Notes: generated by a model from the letters alone, not told the origin. A DNA stretch of 64,000 bases from Streptomyces sp. CB02980 (GCF_014451325.2 NZ_JACSCH020000011.1:124001-188000); one strand, 5' to 3'; counted from the stretch's first letter, positions 24,819 to 33,938 are shown. Numbers and translations are program-made.

Positions 24819-25715
24819 ATGAGACTCCCCCTGAGACTTCTCGCGGCGACCACGCTCCTCGCCGTGCTCGGCGCCACCCCCGCAGTCGCCGCCCCCGAGG
24901 ACTGGCAGCAGGTCGGCACCGACGCACGCAGTGGCATCAGCGGCATCGCCCACGAGGGCGCCGGCGCGCTGGTCGTCCACGACAACAAGCGGACCGGACA
25001 GCAGCGCCTCTCCCGCCTCATCCACGCGGAGGGTCCCGCCACCGTCACCCCGCTCTCCTGGACCGGGGCCGAGCCCATCGACCTGGAGGCGATCGAGGCC
25101 GTCCCCGGCGCACCCGGCGAGTACCTGGCCCTCGCCGCCCGCGGCATCGTCTACCGCATCAAGGTCGACGGCGACACCGCCACCGTCCTCGACTACTCCC
25201 CGCTCCTGGAGATCGGCGAGGGCGACGACTTCGAGAGCTTCGCCCTCGTGTCCCGGGACGGGATGTTCGCCGCGCTGTGGGCGGACCGCGGCTCCGGTAC
25301 GGACCGGCCCGCCACCCTGTACGCGGCGCCGCTCTCGTTCGCGTCCTGGGGGCAGGTGCTGTTCGGCGCCGCCAGCCGGCGGGTCTACCGGTCGGCGTAT
25401 CCGACCGACGCCGGGACGCGCCACATCTCCGACATCACGGTGACCGACTCCGGCCGGATCCTGGTCGGTTCGGCGTCGGACGCCGGAGATGACGGCCCGT
25501 TCGACTCGGCCGTGAGCGACGCGGGCCGGGTGACCCTCTCGGCCGTCGGCCGGGTACGGATCTCGCTCGAAGCGGCACCGAAGGTCCTCGGCACCTTCCC
25601 CGGCTACAAGATCGAGGCCGTGGAGTGCCTGCCCGGCACGGGCGATGCCCTGCTCGGCACGGACGACGAGAACGCCGGCGGGTACGTACGGGCGGCCCCG
25701 TGCTGCGGAGTCTGA
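24819..25715 (+). CDS. Secreted protein of unknown function
   Basis: 298 residues. Clear Sec signal peptide at 1-25 (RLPLRLL, hydrophobic core, AVAA). The mature part is rich in short beta strands alternating with glycine turns (ISGIAHEGAGALVVHDNK, IDLEAIEAVPG, DDFESFALVSRDG), which suggests a beta-propeller or similar all-beta fold, but I do not recognise the family. Two adjacent cysteines are at the extreme C-terminus (APCCGV) and one in EAVECLPG. Probable leaderless transcript with a palindrome at the -35. Confidence 0.75.
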   Translation: MRLPLRLLAATTLLAVLGATPAVAAPEDWQQVGTDARSGISGIAHEGAGALVVHDNKRTGQQRLSRLIHAEGPATVTPLSWTGAEPIDLEAIEAVPGAPGEYLALAARGIVYRIKVDGDTATVLDYSPLLEIGEGDDFESFALVSRDGMFAALWADRGSGTDRPATLYAAPLSFASWGQVLFGAASRRVYRSAYPTDAGTRHISDITVTDSGRILVGSASDAGDDGPFDSAVSDAGRVTLSAVGRVRISLEAAPKVLGTFPGYKIEAVECLPGTGDALLGTDDENAGGYVRAAPCCGV

Positions 25716-25748
25716 CCCCGTTCCGACCCCACCCCCTCCGGACACGGC

Positions 25749-25789
25749 ACCGCGCCCCGCCGAGCACGAGCTGCTCGACGGGGCGCGGT
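25749..25789. terminator. Bidirectional terminator between secreted protein and permease 1
   Basis: 18-bp stem (25749-25766 / 25772-25789) with one mismatch and a CGAGC loop, between convergent genes. Confidence 0.8.
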
Positions 25790-25808
25790 CACGCGGGAGG
25801 AGGGAGGC

Positions 25809-27227
25809 TCAGGACTCCTCGGTCACCGGCCCCCGCAGCTTCTGCCGCGCGAAGCCGACGGCGGCGAGCAGCAGCGTCAGGCCGCCCGTCCAGTACAGCT
25901 GCACCCGCGTGCCCTCCTCACGGGCCATCAGGACGAAGATCGCCGCCATGCCGGCGAGCGCCACCCAGGTCAGCACCGGGAAGGCCCACATCCGCACGAC
26001 CAGCTTCTCGGGCGCCTCGCGCTCGGTGCGGCGGCGCAGCACCAGCTGGGAGGCGGCGATGAAGAACCAGACGACCAGGATGATCGCGCCGATCGTGTTG
26101 AGCAGCCAGACGAAGATGTCGTCCGGACGCCAGTAGCTGAGCAGCACGCAGGCGAAGCCGAAGACGGAGGAGACGAGCACCGCCGGGCGGGGGACCCCGC
26201 CGAAGGTGCGGCCGAGCGCCTTCGGGCCCTGGCCGCGCGAGACGAGCGAACCGGCCATGCGGGAGGCGCCGTAGATGTTGGCGTTCATCGCCGACAGCAG
26301 GGCGACGAGCACGACGACGTTCATGATCTGGCCGGCCGCCGGGATGCCCAGGTGGTCGAGGGTCGCGACGTACGGGCCCTTCTCGACGACCCCCTTGTCG
26401 CCCCACGGGACGAGGGTGACGATGACCGCCATCGAGCCGATGTAGAAGAGCGCGATCCGCCACATCGCCGTACGGACCGCCTTGGCGACGCCCTGTACCG
26501 GGTGCTCCGACTCGGCCGCCGCGATGGTGACCGTCTCCAGACCGCCGTACGCGAAGACGGAGGCGAGCAGACCCACGATCAGGCCCTCGGAGCCGTGCGG
26601 GAAGAAGCCGCCGTCGCCGGTGAGGTTCGCGGTGCCGGGGGCGTCCGTGCCGGGCAGGACGCCGACGATCGCGAGGACGCCGATGCCGAGGAAGAGGACG
26701 ATCGCGCCGACCTTGAGCGCGGCGAACCAGAACTCGAACTCGCCGAAGTTCTTCACGGCCGCGAGGTTGGTGACGCAGAAGACCAGCATGAAGAGCGCGA
26801 CCCAGGCCCACTCGGGGCTGTCCGGGAACCAGCCGGTCATGATCTTCGCGGCGCCGATGCCCTCCAGGCCGACGGCGACGCAGAGCAGGAACCAGAAGGC
26901 CCAGCCGGCGGTGAACCCGGCCCAGGGGCCGAGGGCCCGCTCGGCGTGGACGGAGAACGAGCCGGAGGCCGGGTTCGCCGCGGACATCTCGCCGAGCATG
27001 CGCATCACCAGCATCACGAGGATGCCGGAGATCGCGTAGGCGATCACGATCGAGGGCCCGGCGGCGGCGATGCCGGCGCCGGAGCCGACGAAGAGCCCGG
27101 CGCCGATGACGCCGCCGAGGGCGATCATCGAGAGATGGCGCTGCTTGAGGCCGTGGGTGAGGCCTTCGGCGGGTGCGGTCGCGCCGTCCTTGCGGTCGGC
27201 CGGCGCGGGCGCGGTGGTCCGAGACAT
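25809..27227 (-). CDS. APC-superfamily amino-acid permease 1 (GABA/proline/aromatic type)
   Basis: 472 residues, twelve membrane helices. The amino-acid transporter signature GLKQRHLSMIALGGVIGAGL begins helix 1. EFEFWFAALKVGAI and YGGLETVTIAAAE are typical of the GabP/AroP/AnsP subgroup. ATG 27227 is favoured because the longer frame (to 27269) would be read through an inverted repeat. Import with protons; substrate not determinable. Next to it on the same strand is a close paralogue separated by 116 bp, and both share the 10-mer CCCACAGTCT about 37 nt before the start. Confidence 0.9.
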   Translation of the reverse strand: MSRTTAPAPADRKDGATAPAEGLTHGLKQRHLSMIALGGVIGAGLFVGSGAGIAAAGPSIVIAYAISGILVMLVMRMLGEMSAANPASGSFSVHAERALGPWAGFTAGWAFWFLLCVAVGLEGIGAAKIMTGWFPDSPEWAWVALFMLVFCVTNLAAVKNFGEFEFWFAALKVGAIVLFLGIGVLAIVGVLPGTDAPGTANLTGDGGFFPHGSEGLIVGLLASVFAYGGLETVTIAAAESEHPVQGVAKAVRTAMWRIALFYIGSMAVIVTLVPWGDKGVVEKGPYVATLDHLGIPAAGQIMNVVVLVALLSAMNANIYGASRMAGSLVSRGQGPKALGRTFGGVPRPAVLVSSVFGFACVLLSYWRPDDIFVWLLNTIGAIILVVWFFIAASQLVLRRRTEREAPEKLVVRMWAFPVLTWVALAGMAAIFVLMAREEGTRVQLYWTGGLTLLLAAVGFARQKLRGPVTEES

Positions 27228-27263
27228 GGGCGAGCCCTGTTCACTAGCTGAGACGGGGAGGGA

Positions 27264-27280
27264 GCCCACAGTCTGTGGGC
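27264..27280. promoter_or_regulatory. Inverted repeat in permease 1 leader
   Basis: GCCCACAG-T-CTGTGGGC, perfect 8-bp arms, 37 nt before ATG 27227. It contains CCCACAGTCT, also found before permease 2. Confidence 0.6.
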
Positions 27281-27324
27281 CACCACCGCTGACAGGGAAC
27301 GGATGTCCGCTATACGGGCACGAC

Positions 27325-27341
27325 CTTCACACAAGGTGAAG
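27325..27341. other. Short inverted repeat after permease 2 stop
   Basis: CTTCAC-ACAAG-GTGAAG lies 2 bp beyond the permease 2 stop and upstream of permease 1. It may be a weak terminator or an operator; arms are only six bases. Confidence 0.35.
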
Positions 27342-27343
27342 AT

Positions 27344-28717
27344 CTAACCTCGCTTCGTACGCAGTTCCCGGGCCCAGGCGACCAGCAGCACCGCCCCGGT
27401 CGCCGCCCCCGACCACAGCACCTGCGGCCGGGCCGCGTCGTCCGTCAGCATCAGGACCAGCACCGCGCCCATCGCCGCGAGCGCCACCCAGGTCAGCCAC
27501 GGGAAGCCCCACATCCTCAGCGTCAGCGTCTCCGGGGCCTCGCGCTCGATCCGGCGCCGCAGCCGCAGCTGCGAGACCGCGATCAGCGCCCAGACGAAGA
27601 GCAGCACCGCGCCGACGGCGTTGAGCATGTAGAGGAAGACGGAATCCGGCCACTTCAGATTCAGCAGTACGGAGACGAAGCCGAAGGCCACCGAGGCGAG
27701 CACCGCCCGGCGCGGCACCCCGCCGCCCGAGACCCGCAGCAGCCCCTTCGGCGCCTCGCCGCGCTCGGCCAGCGAGAACACCATCCGCGAGGAGCCGTAC
27801 AGGTTCGCGTTGAGCGCCGAGAGCAGCGCCACGAACACCACCACGTTCATGATCTGGCCCGCCCCCGGCACCCCGATCGCGTCCAGGACGGCGACGTACG
27901 GCGACTCGCCCGGCTCCATCGAGGTCCAGGGCAGCAGCGTCACGATGACCAGCATCGAGCCCACGTAGAAGAGGAGGATCCGCCAGACCGCGCTGCGCAC
28001 CGCCCGGGCCACGTTCCGCGCCGGGTCGTCGGACTCGGCCGCCGCGATCGTGACGACCTCCAGACCGCCGAAGGCGAAGACGACGGCGAGGACCCCGGAG
28101 ATCACTCCCGACCAGCCGTTGGGCAGGAAACCGCCCTGCCCGGTCAGATTCGCGAGCCCCACCGGATCCGTGTCGGGCAGCCAGCCCACGATCGCCAGCG
28201 TGCCGAGCACCAGGAAGAGGACGATCGCACCGACCTTGAGCGCCGCGAACCAGAACTCGAACTCGCCGAAGTTCTTCACCGCCGCGAGGTTGGCCACGGT
28301 GAACACGATCATGAAGATCAGCACCCAGCCCCACTGCGGGACCTCCGGCACCCAGCCGTTCGCGATCCGCGCCGCGCCCGTCGCCTCCACGGCGAGGACG
28401 ACGACGAGCAGGAACCAGTACAGCCAGCCCACCGAGAAACCGGCCCACCGGCCGAGCGCGCGCTCGGCGTGCACCGAGAAGGCCCCCGAGGCGGGCATCG
28501 CCGCCGACATCTCGCCCAGCATCCGCATGACCAGCATCGCGAGGGCGCCGGCGATCAGATACGAGACCACGATGCCTGGCCCGGCGACGGCGATGCCCGC
28601 GCCGGATCCGACGAAGAGCCCGGCGCCGATCACACCGCCGAGCCCCAGCATCGTCAGATGACGCTGCTTCAGACCGTGGGAGAGGGGCTCCGGTTCGGAG
28701 GCGAGGGAGTCGTGCAT
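27344..28717 (-). CDS. APC-superfamily amino-acid permease 2
   Basis: 457 residues, twelve membrane helices. Start signature GLKQRHLTMLGLGGVIGAGL and EFEFWFAALKVGAI closely match permease 1. ATG 28717 (MHDSLASEP) was chosen over the upstream frame start at 28867, whose translation is not family-like. The ribosome site is weak. It may be co-transcribed with permease 1 (116-bp gap) or use its own promoter, since a hairpin-forming leader sits 29-50 nt before its start. Substrate unknown, probably an amino acid such as proline, GABA or an aromatic residue. Confidence 0.9.
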   Translation of the reverse strand: MHDSLASEPEPLSHGLKQRHLTMLGLGGVIGAGLFVGSGAGIAVAGPGIVVSYLIAGALAMLVMRMLGEMSAAMPASGAFSVHAERALGRWAGFSVGWLYWFLLVVVLAVEATGAARIANGWVPEVPQWGWVLIFMIVFTVANLAAVKNFGEFEFWFAALKVGAIVLFLVLGTLAIVGWLPDTDPVGLANLTGQGGFLPNGWSGVISGVLAVVFAFGGLEVVTIAAAESDDPARNVARAVRSAVWRILLFYVGSMLVIVTLLPWTSMEPGESPYVAVLDAIGVPGAGQIMNVVVFVALLSALNANLYGSSRMVFSLAERGEAPKGLLRVSGGGVPRRAVLASVAFGFVSVLLNLKWPDSVFLYMLNAVGAVLLFVWALIAVSQLRLRRRIEREAPETLTLRMWGFPWLTWVALAAMGAVLVLMLTDDAARPQVLWSGAATGAVLLVAWARELRTKRG

Positions 28718-28745
28718 GTGGGGGCTCGTGCTCTCTGACGGTTTA

Positions 28746-28767
28746 TGGAGACCCCACAGTCTCTCCA
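28746..28767. promoter_or_regulatory. Inverted repeat in permease 2 leader
   Basis: TGGAGA - 10 nt - TCTCCA encloses CCCCACAGTC. The 10-mer CCCACAGTCT (28753-28762) is identical to that before permease 1 and lies at the same distance from the start codon. Confidence 0.55.
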
Positions 28768-28856
28768 GTGAACGACCCCTGGCGCAAAAGGGACCTCCGC
28801 GCAGGAGTTCCCAGTGACAAGCGTCACGTGGCGAGAAGGGTGATCGTCGCGGTTTG

Positions 28857-28871
28857 TTCGTTCTCAACGAA
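28857..28871. promoter_or_regulatory. Inverted repeat TTCGTT-CTC-AACGAA upstream of bioY
   Basis: Perfect 6-bp arms about 100 bp before the bioY start, in the divergent permease 2/bioY region. A possible biotin-regulator site, but it does not match any BioQ/BirA consensus I can state with certainty. Confidence 0.4.
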
Positions 28872-28971
28872 GCACTCGACCGTCGCTTTGTCGGCGGCTG
28901 ACGGTGATCGAGCGTTCACTCCTGGCATACCGTCAAGGCGTCCCACTCACCCTCACCCCCGCGGAGTACCG

Positions 28972-29583
28972 ATGAGCACCGCCGCCGCCCCCGTCCGTTC
29001 CCTCCGTGCGGGAACCGTCCTCGCCGACCTGCTGCCCACGAGCGGGAGCGTGGCCGCGAGCCGCGCCCGCGACATCGCCCTGGTCGTCGGCGGCGCCGCC
29101 CTCACCGGCCTCGCCGCGCAGCTCTCCCTCCCGGTCCCCGGCTCGCCGGTCCCGGTCTCCGGCCAGACCTTCGCCGCCCTGCTCGTCGGCACGGCCCTCG
29201 GCGCCCGCCGCGGCTTCCTCGCCCTTGCCCTGTACGCGGTGGCCGGCATGGCGGGCGTGCCGTGGTTCGCGCAGGCATCCTCGGGCTACGGCATGCCGTC
29301 CTTCGGCTACGTCCTCGGCATGCTGCTCGCCTCGACCGTCGTCGGCGCCCTCGCCCGCCGGGGCGCGGACCGCTCGGTGCTCCGCACGGCCGGCGCGATG
29401 GTCCTGGGCTCCGCGATCATCTACGCGGTCGGCGTGCCGTACCTGGCGCTCGCCACCGGCATGACCCTCGGCCAGGCCGTCGCGGCGGGCCTCACCCCGT
29501 TCCTCATCGGCGACGCCCTCAAGGCGGCCCTCGCGATGGGCGTCCTGCCGACCGCGTGGAAGCTGCTCGACCGCAAGGGCTGA
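28972..29583 (+). CDS. bioY: BioY biotin transporter, substrate-binding component
   Basis: 203 residues, about six membrane helices. BioY signatures are present: LPVPGSPVPVSGQTFAALL-type P-loop-like segment near residue 45, LGARRGFLALALYAVAGMAG, and the C-terminal LIGDALKAALA. ATG 28972 follows GGAG; the long upstream frame is not family sequence. BioY captures biotin and works alone or with the shared BioMN/ECF module, which is not in this window. A 17-bp perfect terminator ends it. Confidence 0.95.
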   Translation: MSTAAAPVRSLRAGTVLADLLPTSGSVAASRARDIALVVGGAALTGLAAQLSLPVPGSPVPVSGQTFAALLVGTALGARRGFLALALYAVAGMAGVPWFAQASSGYGMPSFGYVLGMLLASTVVGALARRGADRSVLRTAGAMVLGSAIIYAVGVPYLALATGMTLGQAVAAGLTPFLIGDALKAALAMGVLPTAWKLLDRKG

Positions 29584-29620
29584 GCCGTCACCCCGTGGGT
29601 ACGGACCCGCGCGCATACGA

Positions 29621-29658
29621 AGAGGGCCCGCCGTTCCCCGAGGAACGGCGGGCCCTCT
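29621..29658. terminator. Bidirectional terminator between bioY and permease 3
   Basis: Perfect 17-bp stem AGAGGGCCCGCCGTTCC / GGAACGGCGGGCCCTCT with a CCGA loop. Confidence 0.92.
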
Positions 29659-29677
29659 CGCGTGGGTGCCCCCGGCG

Positions 29678-31138
29678 CTAGACGCGCTCGGAGATCTCCG
29701 TGGCGGCCTCCGTCGAGGCCTTCGTGAACCGCTCCTTGACCAGCGCGATCACGATCACGAGCGCGGCCACGAGCAGCGAGAGGACGACCTGCTCACGGGC
29801 GCTGCCGCCGTCGTAGATCATGTAGCCGAGGACGAAGACGATCATGGCGATCGTCGCCCAGGTCAGGTACGGGAAGAGCCACATCTTCACGACGAGCTTC
29901 TCCGGCGTCTCGCGCAGGATGATGCCGCGCATCCGCAGCTGGGTCACACAGATGACCAGCCAGACGAAGAGCGCCACCGCGCCGGAGGAGTTCAGCAGGA
30001 ACGCGAAGACGGTGTCCGGCCACTTGTAGTTGAAGAAGACCGCGACGAAGCCGAAGACGACCGAGCCGAGGATCGCCGCCACCGGCACGCCCCGCTTGTT
30101 GACCTTGGCGAAGGCCTTGGGCGCGTCACCGCGCCGGCCGAGCGAGAAGGCCATGCGGGAGGCGGTGTAGAGGCCCGAGTTCAGGCAGGAGAGCACGGCG
30201 GTGAGGACGATCACGTTCATGATCTGACCGGCGTGCGCGATGCCGATGGAGTCGAGGGCGGCGACGTACGAGCCCTTCTCGACGATCGACTTGTCGTTCC
30301 ACGGCAGCAGGGTCAGGACGATGAAGATCGAGCCCAGGTAGAAGACGCCGATGCGCCAGATGACGCTGTTGGTGGCCTTGGTGACGGCCCGCTGCGGGTC
30401 CTCGGACTCGCCGGCGGCCAGGGTGACGATCTCGCTGCCCATGAAGGAGAAGACGACCATCAGCACACCGGTGAGGATCGCCCCCGCGCCCATCGGGAAG
30501 AAGCCCCCGCTGTCGGTGAGATGCGCGAACCCGGCGCCCGGGTTGTCCGAGCCGGGCAGCACGCCGAAGACGGCGAGCATGCCGATGACGACGAACGCGC
30601 CGATCGCGACGACCTTGATGCCGGCGAACCAGAACTCGAACTCGCCGTACGAGGCGACGGAACCGAGGTTGGTGGCGGTGAGCACCACCATCACGATGAG
30701 CGCCCAGCCCCACTGCGGCACGGCGGGGATCCAGCTCTCCAGGATCTTGGCGCCCGCGGTCGCCTCGACGGCGAGCACGACGACCCAGAAGAACCAGTAG
30801 AGCCAGCCGATGCTGAAGCCGGCCCAGCGGCCGAGCGCCCGGTCGGCGTAGGCGGAGAAGGAGCCGGAGGACGGCCGGGCGGCGGCCATCTCGCCGAGCA
30901 TCCGCATCACGAAGACGACCATGGTGCCGACGAGAGCGTACGAGAGCAGGATCGCGGGACCGGCGGCGGCGATGCCGGAGCCGGAGCCGACGAAGAGACC
31001 GGCACCGATGACGCCACCGATGGCGATCATCGACAGGTGACGGTTCTTGAGACCGGCCTTGAGGCCGTCGGAGGAGTGCGGTGCCCCGGGGGCACCGGTC
31101 TCCTCGCCGTCCTTCGTCAGGGTCGGTTGCGTGTTCAT
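29678..31138 (-). CDS. APC-superfamily amino-acid permease 3
   Basis: 486 residues, twelve membrane helices. Start signature GLKNRHLSMIAIGGVIGAGL; mid-protein GEFEFWFAGIKVVAI and FMGSEIVTLAAGES. It is more diverged from permeases 1 and 2 than they are from each other. ATG 31138 follows AAGGAAGC. The N-terminus is a 30-residue Thr/Gly/Ala-rich cytosolic tail. An inverted repeat GCTCGGG/CCCGAGC (31164-31184) lies in its leader but shares no sequence with that of the other two. Substrate unknown. Confidence 0.9.
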   Translation of the reverse strand: MNTQPTLTKDGEETGAPGAPHSSDGLKAGLKNRHLSMIAIGGVIGAGLFVGSGSGIAAAGPAILLSYALVGTMVVFVMRMLGEMAAARPSSGSFSAYADRALGRWAGFSIGWLYWFFWVVVLAVEATAGAKILESWIPAVPQWGWALIVMVVLTATNLGSVASYGEFEFWFAGIKVVAIGAFVVIGMLAVFGVLPGSDNPGAGFAHLTDSGGFFPMGAGAILTGVLMVVFSFMGSEIVTLAAGESEDPQRAVTKATNSVIWRIGVFYLGSIFIVLTLLPWNDKSIVEKGSYVAALDSIGIAHAGQIMNVIVLTAVLSCLNSGLYTASRMAFSLGRRGDAPKAFAKVNKRGVPVAAILGSVVFGFVAVFFNYKWPDTVFAFLLNSSGAVALFVWLVICVTQLRMRGIILRETPEKLVVKMWLFPYLTWATIAMIVFVLGYMIYDGGSAREQVVLSLLVAALVIVIALVKERFTKASTEAATEISERV

Positions 31139-31334
31139 GAACGCTTCCTTGCGTGTGGGGGGCGCTCGGGTCGCGAGCCCGAGCATTGAACACCGGGAAC
31201 GGGTGTGATCGGAAGACCTCATTCCGGATCGTTGTGTGGACCACTTCGCGAGAGTCGAAGGTCCGTACCAGGCCGGGTGAAGGTCCCGACCCCGCTGCCT
31301 GCTACCCGGGCCCGGACATGCCACACTCGGTTTC

Positions 31335-31829
31335 ATGCGCGTCTACATCGGTTCCGACCACGCCGGCTTTGAACTCAAGAACCACCTCGTCGAGTGGCTC
31401 ACGGCACACGGCCACGAGCCCGTCGACTGCGGTCCCCACATCTACGACGCCCTGGACGACTACCCGCCGTTCTGCCTGCGTGCCGCCGAGAAGACGGCCG
31501 CGGACCCGGACGGCCTGGGCATCGTCATCGGCGGTTCGGGCAACGGCGAGCAGATCGCCGCGAACAAGGTGAAGGGGGTGCGCGCCGCCCTCGCCTGGAG
31601 CGAGCAGACCGCCGCCCTCGGCCGCGAGCACAACAACGCCAACGTGATCTCCGTCGGCGGCCGGATGCACACCCGGGAAGAGGCGACCAAGTTCGTCGAG
31701 ATCTTCCTCAGCACCCCGTACTCCGGTGACGAGCGTCACACCCGCCGGATCGACATGCTCACCGCGTACGAGAACACCGGCGAGCTCCCCCCGATCCCGG
31801 CCCACCACCCGCAGGAGCCGACCGCCTGA
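31335..31829 (+). CDS. rpiB: Ribose-5-phosphate isomerase B
   Basis: 164 residues. Interconverts ribose 5-phosphate and ribulose 5-phosphate in the pentose phosphate pathway. RpiB/LacAB signatures: GSDHAGFELK at the N-terminus, active-site loop GGSGNGEQIAANK with the catalytic Glu, and REHNNANV. The C-terminal 25 residues (GELPPIPAHHPQEPTA) extend past the core. A CACACT box 7 nt before the ATG suggests a short-leader or leaderless transcript. Its stop overlaps the start of nei (TGATG), as in Mycobacterium where rpiB and nei are also adjacent. Confidence 0.95.
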   Translation: MRVYIGSDHAGFELKNHLVEWLTAHGHEPVDCGPHIYDALDDYPPFCLRAAEKTAADPDGLGIVIGGSGNGEQIAANKVKGVRAALAWSEQTAALGREHNNANVISVGGRMHTREEATKFVEIFLSTPYSGDERHTRRIDMLTAYENTGELPPIPAHHPQEPTA

Positions 31830-32638
31830 TGCCCGAGGGGCACACGATCCACCGACTGGCCGCCGACCACCGGGAACGGTTCGGCGGCCGGTCCGTGCGG
31901 GTGACCAGCCCGCAGGGCAAGTTCACGGACTCCGCGGCGCTGCTCGACCGCACCGTGCTCGACACCACCGAGGCCCACGGCAAGCACCTCTTCCTCGGCT
32001 TCGCCGGCATGGGCTGGGTCCACATCCACCTGGGCCTCTTCGGCAAGGTGAACTTCGGGGACGCGCCTGCCCCGCCGCCCACCGACACGGTCCGGCTGCG
32101 CCTCGCGAACCCTGAGTCGTACGTCGACCTCCGCGGCCCCACCACGTGCGCGCTGATCACGGACGCCGAGAAGCAGGCGATACACGACCGCCTCGGCCCG
32201 GACCCGCTCCGCGACGGCGACGACCCCGACCGGGCCTGGCACCGGGTCTCTAAGTCCCGCACCACGATCGCCGCGCTGCTCATGGACCAGAAGGTCATCG
32301 CCGGCGTCGGCAACGTCTACCGTGCCGAGGTCCTCTTCCGGCACGGCATCGACCCCTACCGCACGGGCAAGGACCTGACGCGCCGGGAATGGGACGCGAT
32401 CTGGACGGACCTGAGGGAGCTCATGCGCGAGGGCGTCCGCCTGAACCGCATCGACACGGTCCGCCCCGAACACACCCCCGAGGCGATGGGCCGTCCGCCG
32501 CGCGTGGACGACCACGGCGGCGAGGTCTACGTCTACCGCCGCGCCCACATGCCGTGCCACCTCTGCACCACGGAGATCCGCACGGCGGACCTGGCAGCCC
32601 GAAACCTCTTCTGGTGCCCGGGCTGCCAGCAGCTCTAG
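31829..32638 (+). CDS. nei: Fpg/Nei-family DNA glycosylase/AP lyase
   Basis: 269 residues. Excises oxidised bases and cleaves the abasic site. The N-terminal MPEGHT keeps catalytic Pro2 and Glu3; the helix-two-turn-helix region is KVIAGVGNVYRAEVLF. The C-terminal zinc finger has two Cys pairs, CHLC and CPGC. The sequence is closer to endonuclease VIII-like proteins than to Fpg. Start ATG overlaps the rpiB stop, so translation is coupled. It is convergent with an acetyltransferase gene only 13 bp away. Confidence 0.93.
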   Translation: MPEGHTIHRLAADHRERFGGRSVRVTSPQGKFTDSAALLDRTVLDTTEAHGKHLFLGFAGMGWVHIHLGLFGKVNFGDAPAPPPTDTVRLRLANPESYVDLRGPTTCALITDAEKQAIHDRLGPDPLRDGDDPDRAWHRVSKSRTTIAALLMDQKVIAGVGNVYRAEVLFRHGIDPYRTGKDLTRREWDAIWTDLRELMREGVRLNRIDTVRPEHTPEAMGRPPRVDDHGGEVYVYRRAHMPCHLCTTEIRTADLAARNLFWCPGCQQL

Positions 32639-32651
32639 AGGGCGCGCTGCG

Positions 32652-33881
32652 CTAGAACCCGTGCGGCAGCCACGGCGCGACCGGCGACCCGAACGCGACG
32701 GACGCCTCCACCAGGGCCCCTTCCCGCAGCTCCCGCACCCGCCCGGCCCCCGCCAGCGACGCCAGCGAGATCCCGCCCAGGTATGCCGCGCCCAACTCCC
32801 TTACGGACAGCGCCAGATCCGCCGGATCCGAGGTACGGACGCAGGTCGCGCCCTTCTGGTCTCCCGTCAGCCGCCACCGCCCCTCGTTCCACGGACAGAA
32901 CGCGTCCTCGACCTCGAACACCACATCCACCGCCGCCTGATACGTCCGCGCCTCCAGCGCCGCGCCCACCTCCACGAGCCGCAGATGCAGCGCGTCCCGC
33001 AGATGCGGCGCGCAGCGCCGGATGTCGCTCACCAGGTGCTGCCAGCCGTCGTCCACCGGCCGACTGAGGATCCGTACCTCCGAGGTCAGGTCCACCGAGC
33101 AGAGGAACCGCCACAGCGCCGCCTCCGCCGCCGGGTCGAGACCGAACAGCCGGTGCACGATCACCGACCCCGCCGCTCCCGTGAACGACCAGTCGGGCTT
33201 GATCGCGTAATGGGCGTACCCCACGACCTCCCCGTCCCGCTCGGCGAGCACACAGAGCCGCGGCGACGCGCCCTCCCGGTCGCCCGGCGGGTCGATCAGC
33301 GCGAGGCGCTCCCAGCCGGGCATCGAGGCGAGCATGCCCGGCCGCGTGGGCACGAGGCGCGCGTACACCGCCTCGCACGCCGCCGAGGACTCGGTGGGAT
33401 CGGCCTGCCGGAGCCGCACCTCGTCCGTGCCCTCCGGCACCGTGAGCCGCACCCGCGTGGTGTCGATCGTCGCCCGTGCCGTGTACGCGGTCAGGCCGTA
33501 CCCGAACCGCCCGTAGATCTCCGGCTCCGAGGCCGTGAGCACCGCGATCGACTCGCCGGCCGCCCGCAGGTCGTCCAGTTGCCGCCGCATCATCGAGGTC
33601 AGGATCCCGCGCCGCCGGTGCGTGCCGGCCACGCTCACCATCGTCACGCCGCCGGCCGGGACCGACGCCCCGCCCGGCACCGTGAGCCGGAACGTGAACG
33701 CCCCCGCCGTGCCGACACACAGGTCACCGTCCCAAACCCCCAGAGACCGGTCGAACTCGGTCAGGTCGCGCCACAGCTGCCGTTCCTCCGGTGCCTCGGG
33801 CACACCCCCGAAGGCGAGTTCGAGGACTCCGTACCAGCGGTCCCACTCGGTCGGGTCGAGAACCCGCAGTTCAGTAGTCAT
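32652..33881 (-). CDS. Eis-like GNAT N-acetyltransferase
   Basis: 409 residues in three parts: an N-terminal GNAT domain with the acetyl-CoA motif VSVAGTHRRRGI (about 80-92), a second GNAT-like domain, and a C-terminal sterol-carrier-like domain ending in PHGF. In Eis the C-terminal Phe carboxylate and a Tyr in IYGRFGYG take part in catalysis; both are present here. Eis acetylates amines such as aminoglycosides and lysines. Regulator and substrate unknown; the promoter region is shared with the divergent PP2C gene. Confidence 0.88.
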   Translation of the reverse strand: MTTELRVLDPTEWDRWYGVLELAFGGVPEAPEERQLWRDLTEFDRSLGVWDGDLCVGTAGAFTFRLTVPGGASVPAGGVTMVSVAGTHRRRGILTSMMRRQLDDLRAAGESIAVLTASEPEIYGRFGYGLTAYTARATIDTTRVRLTVPEGTDEVRLRQADPTESSAACEAVYARLVPTRPGMLASMPGWERLALIDPPGDREGASPRLCVLAERDGEVVGYAHYAIKPDWSFTGAAGSVIVHRLFGLDPAAEAALWRFLCSVDLTSEVRILSRPVDDGWQHLVSDIRRCAPHLRDALHLRLVEVGAALEARTYQAAVDVVFEVEDAFCPWNEGRWRLTGDQKGATCVRTSDPADLALSVRELGAAYLGGISLASLAGAGRVRELREGALVEASVAFGSPVAPWLPHGF

Positions 33882-33938
33882 ATGCCATCGATATCAGCGG
33901 CGCCCGCCCGGGGCGACCCGATTTCGCGCACATTGTCA

